DNA of 21,433 bases from JANQIV01 sp050117315. Lineage in GTDB: Bacteria; Bacteroidota; Ignavibacteria; Ignavibacteriales; Melioribacteraceae. Where the stretch lies: the NCBI GenBank assembly GCA_050117315.1, contig JASFMY010000122.1:1-21433 (forward strand), read 5' to 3'. Each line of letters begins with the position of its first letter. Position 1 is the stretch's first letter. A model generated the notes under the pieces. It did no database searches. It saw only the letters and a program-made list of their open reading frames with translations, and had not been told where the DNA came from. Made by a program: the position numbers and the translations under genes. Of the stretch, positions 1-7,616 are shown in pieces.

Positions 1-28
1 GCAGCATTTTTTCTCTTAATTCTCCCAT
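1..28 (-). CDS. Partial gene, N-terminal 9 codons only, unknown product
   Basis: An ATG on the minus strand at 28-26 opens a frame reading MGELREKML and runs off the left edge. An AAGGAG ribosome binding site lies at 40-35, six bases upstream, which is why I take this as a true gene start. Nine residues cannot identify a family. The beginning loosely resembles N-termini of some tyrosine recombinases (M-x-E-L-R-x-K-M), but that is only a suspicion. The spaced direct repeats at 206-265 lie in its upstream region. Confidence 0.45.
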
Positions 29-205
29 TTCTTACTCCTTATTTTTGTGGTGATGGAAGAATATAAAAAATACTCACTCAATATTTCAATGAACACGGTG
101 CTGCCGCTTTGGCGGTTTCGTTCAACTGTTTTTATGTTTACAAATTCATAAAATAAGTGCAACAAAAATAAACTTTTGAGTTAAATATCACCGGCTATAT
201 CCAGC

Positions 206-265
206 AAAGTCATATATGAATAGGGAATAAAGTCTTATATGACCGGGAAGGCATGCCTTATATGA
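206..265 (+). repeat. Three direct repeats, G(T/C)C(A/T)TATATGA, exactly 23 nt apart
   Basis: GTCATATATGA at 209-219, GTCTTATATGA at 232-242 and GCCTTATATGA at 255-265 start exactly 23 nt apart. The first two share three more bases upstream (AAAGTC). Two helical turns of spacing is typical of iterons, operator arrays or recombinase accessory sites. They lie about 180-240 nt upstream of the start codon of the gene leaving the left edge. Confidence 0.6.
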
Positions 266-367
266 GCATTTGCATATATTTTTATATCCAATATTATCCA
301 TTGCCATTACTGATCGCCCGATGTCGGGATCTTTATTATTACTTATAAAAAATAATATTAAACCCTA

Positions 368-526
368 ATTATGCATTAGAGAATAAATAACTCATGTAAT
401 TATTTATATAATAAGCTTTTATGGCAATTCTGGTTTTAACCATTTCTAATGCATTACATTAGAAAATGTTGGGTTAACCTATTGTTTTTTTAGATTTATA
501 TATTGTGTGCTTTTCTAATGCATAAT
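368..526. repeat. Inverted repeats of TCTAATGCAT type around a central hairpin
   Basis: ATTATGCATTAGA at 368-380 is the perfect reverse complement of TCTAATGCATAAT at 514-526. Between them, TTTCTAATG (443-451) and CATTAGAAA (457-465) form a 9-bp stem with loop CATTA. GGTTTTAACC and GGGTTAACC extend this imperfectly to about 432-479. A T-run follows at 484-490 on the plus strand, the wrong side for terminating cheB. The function is unknown. A binding-site array, a mobile-element remnant or a weak bidirectional terminator are all possible. Confidence 0.5.
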
Positions 527-537
527 CCGAGTTAAAC

Positions 538-1608
538 CTAAAAAATTTTTTTCGCTCTTAACTTATTATGAATTTGATTGAGTGCCACAATATCAGCAAC
601 GCCGCCTAGTCTAGCTGCTTCTTTGGGCATCCCGTATATTACACATGATTTTTCATCCTGGGCAATTGTATAAGCTCCCGTATCTCTAAGTTCAAGCATC
701 CCTTTAGCGCCGTCGTCTCCCATTCCTGTTAAAATTATACCTATAGCATTAGCTCCCGCATATCTTGCTGCCGATCTAAAAAGCACATCAACCGAAGGTC
801 TGTGTCGTGATACTAAAGGACCTTCTTTGATTTCTACAAAATAATGATCGCTGTTTCTTTTAAGTAATGTATGCTTGCTGCCTCCAGGTGCAATAAGTAC
901 TAAACCCCTCTGAACCGCATCGCCATGTTCAGCTTCTTTCACGCTTACCTCGCATATATCGTTAAGCCTATTCGCAAACGAGTTGGTAAAGAATTCCGGC
1001 ATATGCTGAACCACCACAGTTCCGGGACAATCTACCGGGAAATTCTCTAATAAAATTCTTAATGCTTCCGTACCGCCGGTTGAAGCACCAACCAGAATTA
1101 CCTTTTCGGTTTTCCGAATGACACTACTCACTTTCGGTTTTGATAATATTACATCTGCTGTTAGTTTGGGTTTTACATCTATAATAGAGGTTGTTTTTGG
1201 TTTTACCTTAACCATTGAAGCCGATTTTACGACATCAATAATCTTAATTTTTGATTCTTCAAAGAATTGTTTTTTACCGAGCTGTGGTTTAGTTAACACT
1301 TCTACAGCCCCCAGTTCTAAGGCTTTAATTGCAGTATCGGAGCCTTCTTCAGTCATACTTGAACAGATAACAACAGGTATTGGTTTTTGGGACATCAGCT
1401 TTTTAAGAAATGTTAATCCGTCCATCCTCGGCATTTCTATATCCAGAGTAATTACATCGGGAGTCTCCTTATTAATTTTCTTAGCTGCTATTATTGGGTC
1501 AAGAGCCGTACCTATTACTTCAATCCCGGGATCGGATGAGAGTATTTCCGATAATGAATCACGCACCAATGCCGAATCGTCAACTATTAATACTTTTATT
1601 CTTTTCAT
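538..1608 (-). CDS. cheB: CheB, receptor methylesterase/glutamine deamidase response regulator
   Basis: CheB removes methyl groups from, and deamidates, receptor glutamates in the cytoplasm when phosphorylated by CheA. Residues 1-120 are a receiver domain with acidic pair D10/D11, phospho-acceptor D56 (TLD56IEMPRMDG) and conserved K107. Residues 121-165 are a lysine-rich linker. Residues 166-356 are the methylesterase domain with the Ser-His-Asp triad: S176 in GASTGG, H202 in QHMP, and D298 or D299 in TGMGDDG. The length of 356 aa is normal. The gene is the last of the cluster, 18 nt after cheD. A GGATATGGG stretch precedes the ATG. All catalytic motifs are intact. Confidence 0.96.
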   Translation of the reverse strand: MKRIKVLIVDDSALVRDSLSEILSSDPGIEVIGTALDPIIAAKKINKETPDVITLDIEMPRMDGLTFLKKLMSQKPIPVVICSSMTEEGSDTAIKALELGAVEVLTKPQLGKKQFFEESKIKIIDVVKSASMVKVKPKTTSIIDVKPKLTADVILSKPKVSSVIRKTEKVILVGASTGGTEALRILLENFPVDCPGTVVVQHMPEFFTNSFANRLNDICEVSVKEAEHGDAVQRGLVLIAPGGSKHTLLKRNSDHYFVEIKEGPLVSRHRPSVDVLFRSAARYAGANAIGIILTGMGDDGAKGMLELRDTGAYTIAQDEKSCVIYGMPKEAARLGGVADIVALNQIHNKLRAKKIF

Positions 1609-1626
1609 ATTATACCCATATCCTGA

Positions 1627-2157
1627 TTAAATCATCTTTAATCTCTCATACTCGTTTTTTTTAATTCTTTTCAAATAAACTTCACCGCTTTCAATTAAGA
1701 AGTAAATTTTTCTGCCTATATTTCCGCCTGTATCAAAAGATTTTATTTCAAGATTTTTTTCAAGAATTATTTTGTTTGCAAGGTTAATGTTTTTTTGTCC
1801 GATAGTGTTAGCTGTATTATTATTTCTGTTGTGGAAAATCAAATTAGCACCGCCGAAAATTTTCACCTCGACTTCACGGGGATCAATGTAGAATTTTTCT
1901 AAGGATTTAAACACCAACGGTATTGCACATGATATATATTTAAATTTGGAAAAGCAGTCTGAACAACTACGATCTTCTTTTCCGCCCGGAGAAGGGAGCA
2001 AGCAATGAATCATAGCTCCTATTCTCAACCTCGGCACGTACATCGTAACCGCTATACATGAGCCAAGTACGGTATATATTACTTTGTTCTTATTTGTTAT
2101 AATAGCATTGCCAGGATGTAAAAAAGTAACATTTTCTTTATTTATTTTTTTCTTCAT
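1627..2157 (-). CDS. cheD: CheD, chemoreceptor glutamine deamidase
   Basis: CheD converts specific receptor glutamines to glutamates and in many bacteria also binds CheC to tune CheY dephosphorylation. The catalytic cysteine is C34 (LGSCIAV) and the histidine is H51 (AMIHCLLP), with T29 just before; their 17-residue spacing matches the known Cys/His pair of the family. The FGGAN motif is at 101-105 and a DTGG..GRKI block at 142-151. The 176-aa length is usual. Its ATG overlaps the cheR stop (TAATG), so the two are translationally coupled. No cheC lies in the window, so here it may act as a deamidase only. Confidence 0.94.
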   Translation of the reverse strand: MKKKINKENVTFLHPGNAIITNKNKVIYTVLGSCIAVTMYVPRLRIGAMIHCLLPSPGGKEDRSCSDCFSKFKYISCAIPLVFKSLEKFYIDPREVEVKIFGGANLIFHNRNNNTANTIGQKNINLANKIILEKNLEIKSFDTGGNIGRKIYFLIESGEVYLKRIKKNEYERLKMI

Positions 2158-3008
2158 TACACTTTTTGATAAACGCTCGGCGCCCTTTGAATAAGGGGTA
2201 AATCAACCGTCAATAAAGTCTCAGAGTGTCCTATAAATAAGTAGCCGTTTTTTTCCAAAGCATCGTAAAATTTCTTTACCACTCTTTTTTGATTTTCTTT
2301 GTTAAAATAAATCATAACATTTCTGCAAAAAATTATATGAAATTTACCATGCTTGCAAAAATCTTCACTTATTAAATTCATTCTCTGGAATATCACTCTT
2401 TTCCTCAATTCAGGTATAATTCTCACAAGTTTTTTCTTAGGGTCCTTACTCTTTAATAAATATTTCTTTTTCATTTCATAATCAATTACATCTACCTTTT
2501 CAATTTCATAAATGCCGTTCTCAGCAGTTGAAAGAACTTTTGTTGAAATATCTGTGGCAAAAATTCTATAATCCAAATGCTTCCGATTATCAATAAAGTT
2601 AGATAAAACCATTGCAATGGTATAAGGTTCTTCACCTGTTGAACAGCCGGCACTCCACATCTTTATATTTCTATCATTCGAAATATTAAAATTACGGAGT
2701 ATTTCGGAGATTGCTTGGTTTGTTAAAAATTCAAAATGCCGGGATTCACGAAAAAATTCCGTCTTATTCGTAGTTGTTACATCAAGCATATGTACTAGTT
2801 CATTCGATTGTCCTTCATCACTGAATAAAAAATCACAATACTCCGAATAAGAACTCATGTTTAAGTTTCTTAACCTCTTTCTTAGTCTTGCTTCAAGCAT
2901 AAGTTGTTTCGTTTCGGGCATTTTTATGCCAAGTGTATCTTCCACAAGATTTTTCAACTTATGGAAATCTTTTTTTGAAAGCCTAGTAGTGGAAAAAGTT
3001 TCGAACAT
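2157..3008 (-). CDS. cheR: CheR, chemoreceptor glutamate O-methyltransferase
   Basis: CheR transfers methyl groups from S-adenosylmethionine to receptor glutamates. An N-terminal helical domain (about 1-85) ends in the conserved TTNKTEFFRE (79-88). The SAM-binding motif is WSAGCSTGEEPYT at 118-130, with ATDIS at 151-155. The family blocks IIFCRNVMIYF (225-235) and GYLFIGHSET (255-264) close the methyltransferase fold. The length of 283 aa is normal, with no fused TPR. An AGAAGG ribosome binding site lies 6 nt before the ATG. It follows the MCP at 3088-4767 by 79 nt, and it overlaps cheD by one base. The neighbouring receptors all carry a possible CheR-tethering tail. Confidence 0.96.
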   Translation of the reverse strand: MFETFSTTRLSKKDFHKLKNLVEDTLGIKMPETKQLMLEARLRKRLRNLNMSSYSEYCDFLFSDEGQSNELVHMLDVTTTNKTEFFRESRHFEFLTNQAISEILRNFNISNDRNIKMWSAGCSTGEEPYTIAMVLSNFIDNRKHLDYRIFATDISTKVLSTAENGIYEIEKVDVIDYEMKKKYLLKSKDPKKKLVRIIPELRKRVIFQRMNLISEDFCKHGKFHIIFCRNVMIYFNKENQKRVVKKFYDALEKNGYLFIGHSETLLTVDLPLIQRAPSVYQKV

Positions 3009-3087
3009 AGCGACCTTCTATAGTAAGTTAATTTTAACAATGATATTTACCAAGCCCCCTTTGGCTTTACCGAATAACAATAATTGA

Positions 3088-4767
3088 TTAAAATTTTTCA
3101 AATTCATTGTCATCTCTATCTCCGTTTGAATTTACATCAACAAGTAATCCTTCATGGTTTTTAGGTAACCTATCGGTTGTTTCGTTTTTTAATTTGTACC
3201 TCTTTTTTTCATTATTGTCGGAAAACGTCCTTGCCTTAATTTTCTTATTATTTGACCGGTCATCATCTATATGAAAGAATGCTATAGTGTCTTGCAACTG
3301 TTCTGCCTGGCTTGATAGTTCTTCCGATGTTGATGCAGCTTCCTCTGCACCTGCAGCATTTTGCTGGATCACTTGGTTTAACTGCTGGATTGCATTATTA
3401 ATCTGATCCGCCCCGCTGTTCTGTTCATTGCTTGCCGCCGTTATTTCCTGTACCAGCTCTGCTGTTCTTTGAATATCAGGAACTAATTTTGTAAGCATTG
3501 TACCCGCTTCTTCTGCAATATCAACACTGCTTGATGATAACTCACTTATTTCACCGGCTGATGTCTGGCTTCGCTCAGCCAGCTTTCTTACCTCGGAAGC
3601 TACAACTGCAAAACCTTTCCCGTGCTCTCCGGCCCGTGCTGCTTCTATTGCCGCGTTCAATGCAAGCAAGTTTGTCTGCCTTGCTATCTCTTCTATAATA
3701 CTTATCTTATTTGATATTTCTTTCATTGCATTAACTGTTTTGCCTACAGCTTCACCGCCCTGTTTTGCATCACGAGCAGATTTAAGAGCAATCTTTTCTG
3801 TTTCCTGTGCATTGCTTGCATTTTGTTTTATGTTAGCCGCCATCTGTTCCATTGACGAGGAGGCCTCTTCTGCAGCAGAGGCTTGTTCGGAGGCGCCTTG
3901 AGATATCTCCTGCGAGGTAGAGCTTAATTCCTGGCTGCCGGATGTTACATTATTTGATGCTGCTTTAACATTCTCAACAACATCATTTAGTTTATTAACC
4001 ATGCCGTTTAGAGATTTTGCTAGAAGACCTATTTCGTCTTTTTGGTCAACATTAATTCTTTGTGTTAGATCCCCGCCTGAAATTGCCACGGCAAAATCGA
4101 TACTTTTTTTCAAAGGTGTACTTATCATCTTGGAAATCAACATGCCGAGCATTACAGAAATCATTACTGCAACTAATATTATTATAAGCATAGTTGTTCT
4201 AGCCTTCTCAGCAACACGTAAATTGTTCTCGGCAATCTCTTTACCTGCCGCCACATTGTATTCAACGAGCTTATTTAATGAATCTTCTTCGGCATGAACA
4301 TGAGCCAAACCTTTTCCTTTCATAATTTTATCGGCTTCGTTCTTTTGTCCAACGGCACTGAGACGAAGCATTTGTTCTATATCCTCATCGTAAAGCTTAT
4401 CCGCTGCTTTAAGGTTTTCCGCCATATTTATTTCATTTTTATCACTTAATGTTTTTTCGAATTCCGTTATTTCCTCTTCTATCTCCTTGTTCAGTTCATC
4501 GATAGAACGAGTGTATGCTTCAATTTCTTGTTTTTCACTTGAACTTAAAGCATCCCTTAAATAAATACGCTTTTTTTGAAATGCTATGGAAATTTTCTGT
4601 AAATGATTTAAAGGAACCGTTGCTTCTTCATACAGCTTGGTATCATCATCTGCAATAGTCTGCATTTCAGTGATCCCAATCCAACCGACGATTGCTGCAA
4701 TTACAGCAATGATTACAAAGCCTGACAGTAGTTTTACGCTTAATCTTAAATCATAGAACCAATTCAT
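3088..4767 (-). CDS. Methyl-accepting chemotaxis protein, four-helix-bundle sensor type
   Basis: This is an inner-membrane chemoreceptor. TM1 is about residues 12-32. The periplasmic segment 33-190 is helical and rich in charged residues, consistent with a 4HB_MCP sensor; the ligand is unknown. TM2 is about 191-214, HAMP about 214-265, and the long cytoplasmic coiled coil 266-495 carries the invariant tip IARQTNLLALNAAIEAARAG around 361-380. A Lys/Asp-rich flexible tail (500-559) ends in EFEKF, fitting a CheR/CheB-binding pentapeptide. A GAGGAGA ribosome binding site is present. A 248-nt gap separates it from the preceding MCP, so it may have its own promoter. Its signalling domain is almost the same as those of the other two receptors at protein level. 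Confidence 0.95.
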   Translation of the reverse strand: MNWFYDLRLSVKLLSGFVIIAVIAAIVGWIGITEMQTIADDDTKLYEEATVPLNHLQKISIAFQKKRIYLRDALSSSEKQEIEAYTRSIDELNKEIEEEITEFEKTLSDKNEINMAENLKAADKLYDEDIEQMLRLSAVGQKNEADKIMKGKGLAHVHAEEDSLNKLVEYNVAAGKEIAENNLRVAEKARTTMLIIILVAVMISVMLGMLISKMISTPLKKSIDFAVAISGGDLTQRINVDQKDEIGLLAKSLNGMVNKLNDVVENVKAASNNVTSGSQELSSTSQEISQGASEQASAAEEASSSMEQMAANIKQNASNAQETEKIALKSARDAKQGGEAVGKTVNAMKEISNKISIIEEIARQTNLLALNAAIEAARAGEHGKGFAVVASEVRKLAERSQTSAGEISELSSSSVDIAEEAGTMLTKLVPDIQRTAELVQEITAASNEQNSGADQINNAIQQLNQVIQQNAAGAEEAASTSEELSSQAEQLQDTIAFFHIDDDRSNNKKIKARTFSDNNEKKRYKLKNETTDRLPKNHEGLLVDVNSNGDRDDNEFEKF

Positions 4768-5015
4768 TATGTATCTCCTCTATTTTATATCAGTTTAGTA
4801 TAGTATTTATCTAGATAACATTTGATATTCCATAATGGGTAAAGAAGAGTGAAGATTTATTATCCTATTTACCTATTCCTATAATAGCTCTTGTATTTTT
4901 CCTAAACATAGGTTCCACTTATATTTTATTTCAAAAACATTCCCCAAACTAGCCTATCGAAATTCTATCATACTTTGTTCATAGGTTATTTCAGACTCAA
5001 CACCCACACCTATAA

Positions 5016-6929
5016 TCAAAATTTTTCAAACTCGTCGTCGAAGCCATCTCTGTTAGAATTAACGTCTACCAATATTCCTTCTGTCTCTCCTTTCTTATTT
5101 GTTATTACTTCCTTTTTACTGGCATAGCCCAACTGCTTTTTACTGTTCTTACCTTGCCTTGTTACCGTGCTAGGTTTTAGTTTTTTATTACGATCTTTTC
5201 TTTCTGCAACCCCATCATCTCCAATATTGAAGAACGATATAATATCTTGAAGCAGTTCTGCCTGACTCGACAATTCTTCCGAAGTCGAGGCAGCTTCCTC
5301 AGCTCCGGCTGCATTCTGCTGGATCACTTGGTTCAACTGCTGGATTGCATTGTTGATCTGTTCGGCTCCGCTGTTCTGTTCATTACTCGCTGCTGTTATT
5401 TCTTGCACCAACTCTGCCGTCTTCTGGATATCCGGAACTATCCTTTTGAGCATCTCCCCTGCTTTTTCGGCTATATCTACACTGCTTGAGGATAACTCAC
5501 TTATCTCTCCGGCGGCTGTTTGGCTCCTTTCGGCCAACTTCCTTACCTCCGAAGCTACTACGGCAAAACCTTTACCGTGTTCTCCGGCTCGCGCTGCTTC
5601 TATGGCTGCATTTAGCGCCAACAAGTTCGTTTGTCTAGCTATTTCTTCTATTATTCCTATCTTTCCTGCTATATCTCTCATCGCTTCTACTGTTTTACCT
5701 ACTGCTCCTCCTCCTTCCTTTGCATCTTCGGCTGCTTTAAGTGCTATCTTTTCCGTTTCGTGGGCATTGCTTGCATTTTGTTTGATGTTCGAGGTCATCT
5801 GTTCCATTGAAGAAGACGCTTCTTCGGCTGCTGCTGCTTGTTCGGAGGCACCTTGTGATATTTCTTGAGAGGTTGAACTTAATTCCTGGCTACCGGAAGT
5901 AACATTATCTGCTGCTCTTTTTACATTTTCTACTACATTTTTCAAGTTTCCTATCATTTTACTCAAACTTTTGCCAAGCACATCTTTTTCTGAGCTTACT
6001 TTTACTTCTGTTCTCAAATCCCCGTTAGATATCTTATCTGCTACTTCCGCTTTTCCACCGAGATTCTCAATCATTCTTGTAAGGCTTTTGCCAAGAACAT
6101 CTTTTTCCGATTTTGTATTAATCTGAACCGTTAAGTCACCTTCGGCTATTTTATCTGCTGCCAAAGCCCTTTCTTGAATAGTATTCATCATTTCTTTAAA
6201 GGAATCTGTTAATTTACCTACTTCGTCATTCGAATTACTTTCAATATTTATGCTTACGTTGCCCAGCGCAATATCTTTTGCAGCATCGGTAACCTTATTT
6301 ATAGGAACGGAAATATGGCGGGATATTACAAACCCGATTGAAAGACTAAGTAATAAAACCAGTCCGGCTACAAAGTAAGTAACAGTTATTGAAGAATCGG
6401 CGATTTCAATCATTTCATCAACAGCCTCTTTCCCTTTCATTGTTTCATTGTTAACGACCAGTTCAATATCATTATCAACCTTATCAGCCATTTCATCGAA
6501 ATCTTTCACCTTGTTATTAAGGTTATTAGAATTAGCTGTATAGGCTTTAAAAAATTCAATCCCTAATTCGTACATCTTTTCCAAATCGCTTCTCAAGCTT
6601 TCTATTTCTTCTACAAGTTCCATGTCCCCGGAACTTAATTTTTTCCACTCTTCAATATTTTTCATAATCAACTCAAGAGAGGGTTTTATTTCATCGCTGA
6701 TTATTGATTGATCTTTTAATAATGCCGCTTCGGCGAATTTGTCCTGGATTTTAAATATATCGGAATGCAAATTACTTTTTATTAATAGGCCATCTTGAAT
6801 TTCACTGTAGTTATGAATGTCCTCTTCATATTCATGAAGTATATTTATCATATAAATAGAAAAAAAGGAAACTACCAAAGCGACCAAGCCAAAAGCCGTC
6901 ATTATTTTTTTCGCAATAGTCCATTTCAT
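5016..6929 (-). CDS. Methyl-accepting chemotaxis protein with tandem HAMP-like repeats
   Basis: This is an inner-membrane receptor of 637 aa. TM1 is about residues 8-31, and the periplasmic helical region 32-178 has no recognisable Cache or PAS motif. TM2 is about 181-203 and the first HAMP about 204-256. Two further HAMP-like segments follow: ADKIAEGDL...DVLGKSL (258-283) and ADKISNGDL...DVLGKSL (297-322), about 39 residues apart and almost copies of each other. The signalling coiled coil is 330-565 with its tip near 430-450. A basic linker and acidic tail end in DDEFEKF. A GGAG ribosome binding site lies 8 nt before the ATG. The HAMP chain sets it apart from its two neighbours and suggests modified signal transmission or an extra cytoplasmic input. 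Confidence 0.95.
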   Translation of the reverse strand: MKWTIAKKIMTAFGLVALVVSFFSIYMINILHEYEEDIHNYSEIQDGLLIKSNLHSDIFKIQDKFAEAALLKDQSIISDEIKPSLELIMKNIEEWKKLSSGDMELVEEIESLRSDLEKMYELGIEFFKAYTANSNNLNNKVKDFDEMADKVDNDIELVVNNETMKGKEAVDEMIEIADSSITVTYFVAGLVLLLSLSIGFVISRHISVPINKVTDAAKDIALGNVSINIESNSNDEVGKLTDSFKEMMNTIQERALAADKIAEGDLTVQINTKSEKDVLGKSLTRMIENLGGKAEVADKISNGDLRTEVKVSSEKDVLGKSLSKMIGNLKNVVENVKRAADNVTSGSQELSSTSQEISQGASEQAAAAEEASSSMEQMTSNIKQNASNAHETEKIALKAAEDAKEGGGAVGKTVEAMRDIAGKIGIIEEIARQTNLLALNAAIEAARAGEHGKGFAVVASEVRKLAERSQTAAGEISELSSSSVDIAEKAGEMLKRIVPDIQKTAELVQEITAASNEQNSGAEQINNAIQQLNQVIQQNAAGAEEAASTSEELSSQAELLQDIISFFNIGDDGVAERKDRNKKLKPSTVTRQGKNSKKQLGYASKKEVITNKKGETEGILVDVNSNRDGFDDEFEKF

Positions 6930-7064
6930 TTTATGGCTCCATTAATCAATTAGAAAAACAAATTTTAGATTCTTATTATTCTGATAGCTCATTTTATAAT
7001 AAATTGCTCCTCTTCCCAAGCAATTGTATTACTAACCCTGCTATGAAAATTACAGGGTAAAATA

Positions 7065-7565
7065 TTATGCATCTGCTTCCGCTTCGGTTACTTCTTGTAA
7101 TGTTATGAGTTCCTCTGTTGAAAATACTTTATCTATATCAAGCAGAATTATAAATCTCTCGTCTCTTTTGCCCATACCTCTAATAAATTTTGTATTCAGT
7201 CTTGTACCCATCCTGGGTGCCGGTTCAATTTGATTGGGTTCAAGCTCAAATACCTCTTCAACGGAATCTACCAAAGCCCCTATGACACATGTCTCTCCGT
7301 CAATGTTTATTTCCACAACAACAATGCATGTGTCAACAGTGATATCTGTTTTATTCAACCCGAATTTCTCTCTCATGTCTATAACCGGAACAACGCTGCC
7401 TCTTAAATTTATTACACCACAAATATAGGCAGGTAATTGAGGTATCCTGGTTATGTTTGTGTATTCAAGTATTTCACGTATCTGGAGAACATCAACACCG
7501 AATATTTCTTTATCAAGTGCAAAAGCCAAATAAGACCTTGTTTCAGTTATTGCTTCTGTGTTCAT
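7065..7565 (-). CDS. cheW: CheW, receptor-kinase coupling protein
   Basis: CheW is the cytoplasmic adaptor that joins MCP tips to CheA P5. The single CheW domain shows the family blocks: LAFALDKEIFGVDVLQIREI near the start, the RIPQLPAYICGVINLRG block, VVPVIDMREKFG, then IGALVDSVEEV. The frame is open from an ATG at 7595 (176 aa). I prefer the ATG at 7565 (166 aa, MNTEAITETRSY...), because GGGAGAG sits just upstream of it while the 7595 ATG is preceded only by A/T-rich sequence. It lies between two MCP genes. The acidic C-terminus (about 20 residues, EVTEAEADA) is slightly longer than minimal CheW. Confidence 0.93.
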   Translation of the reverse strand: MNTEAITETRSYLAFALDKEIFGVDVLQIREILEYTNITRIPQLPAYICGVINLRGSVVPVIDMREKFGLNKTDITVDTCIVVVEINIDGETCVIGALVDSVEEVFELEPNQIEPAPRMGTRLNTKFIRGMGKRDERFIILLDIDKVFSTEELITLQEVTEAEADA

Positions 7566-7616
7566 TTTTATTCTCTCCCGTTCTTTGTTGCTCATTTATT
7601 AATTTTTTTTTAACGA

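Larger units (their letters stand above)
29..537. other. Non-coding region between partial gene and cheB
   Basis: No open frame with a ribosome binding site is visible here on either strand. The stretch holds the three spaced repeats at 206-265 and the inverted repeats at 368-526. It also holds a small GC hairpin at 312-331 (CCCGA-TG-TCGGG with flanking GAT/ATC) followed on the plus strand by TTTATTATT. It must contain the promoter of the leftmost minus-strand gene and the end of the cheB transcript. No clear rho-independent terminator in the cheB direction can be seen. Confidence 0.6.

Noticed and set aside
1118..1630. 170-aa plus-strand frame opposite cheB
   Set aside because: Shadow frame over a fully supported cheB with intact catalytic residues.
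5350..5868. 172-aa plus-strand frame opposite an MCP gene, and similar frames opposite the other MCPs
   Set aside because: Ala/Ser-rich shadow of the conserved signalling domain on the other strand; no start signals.
7035..7058. ACCCTG/CAGGGT hairpin between cheW and the 637-aa MCP gene
   Set aside because: Only a 6-bp stem with a 12-nt loop and no T-tract on the transcribed strand; not enough for a terminator call.
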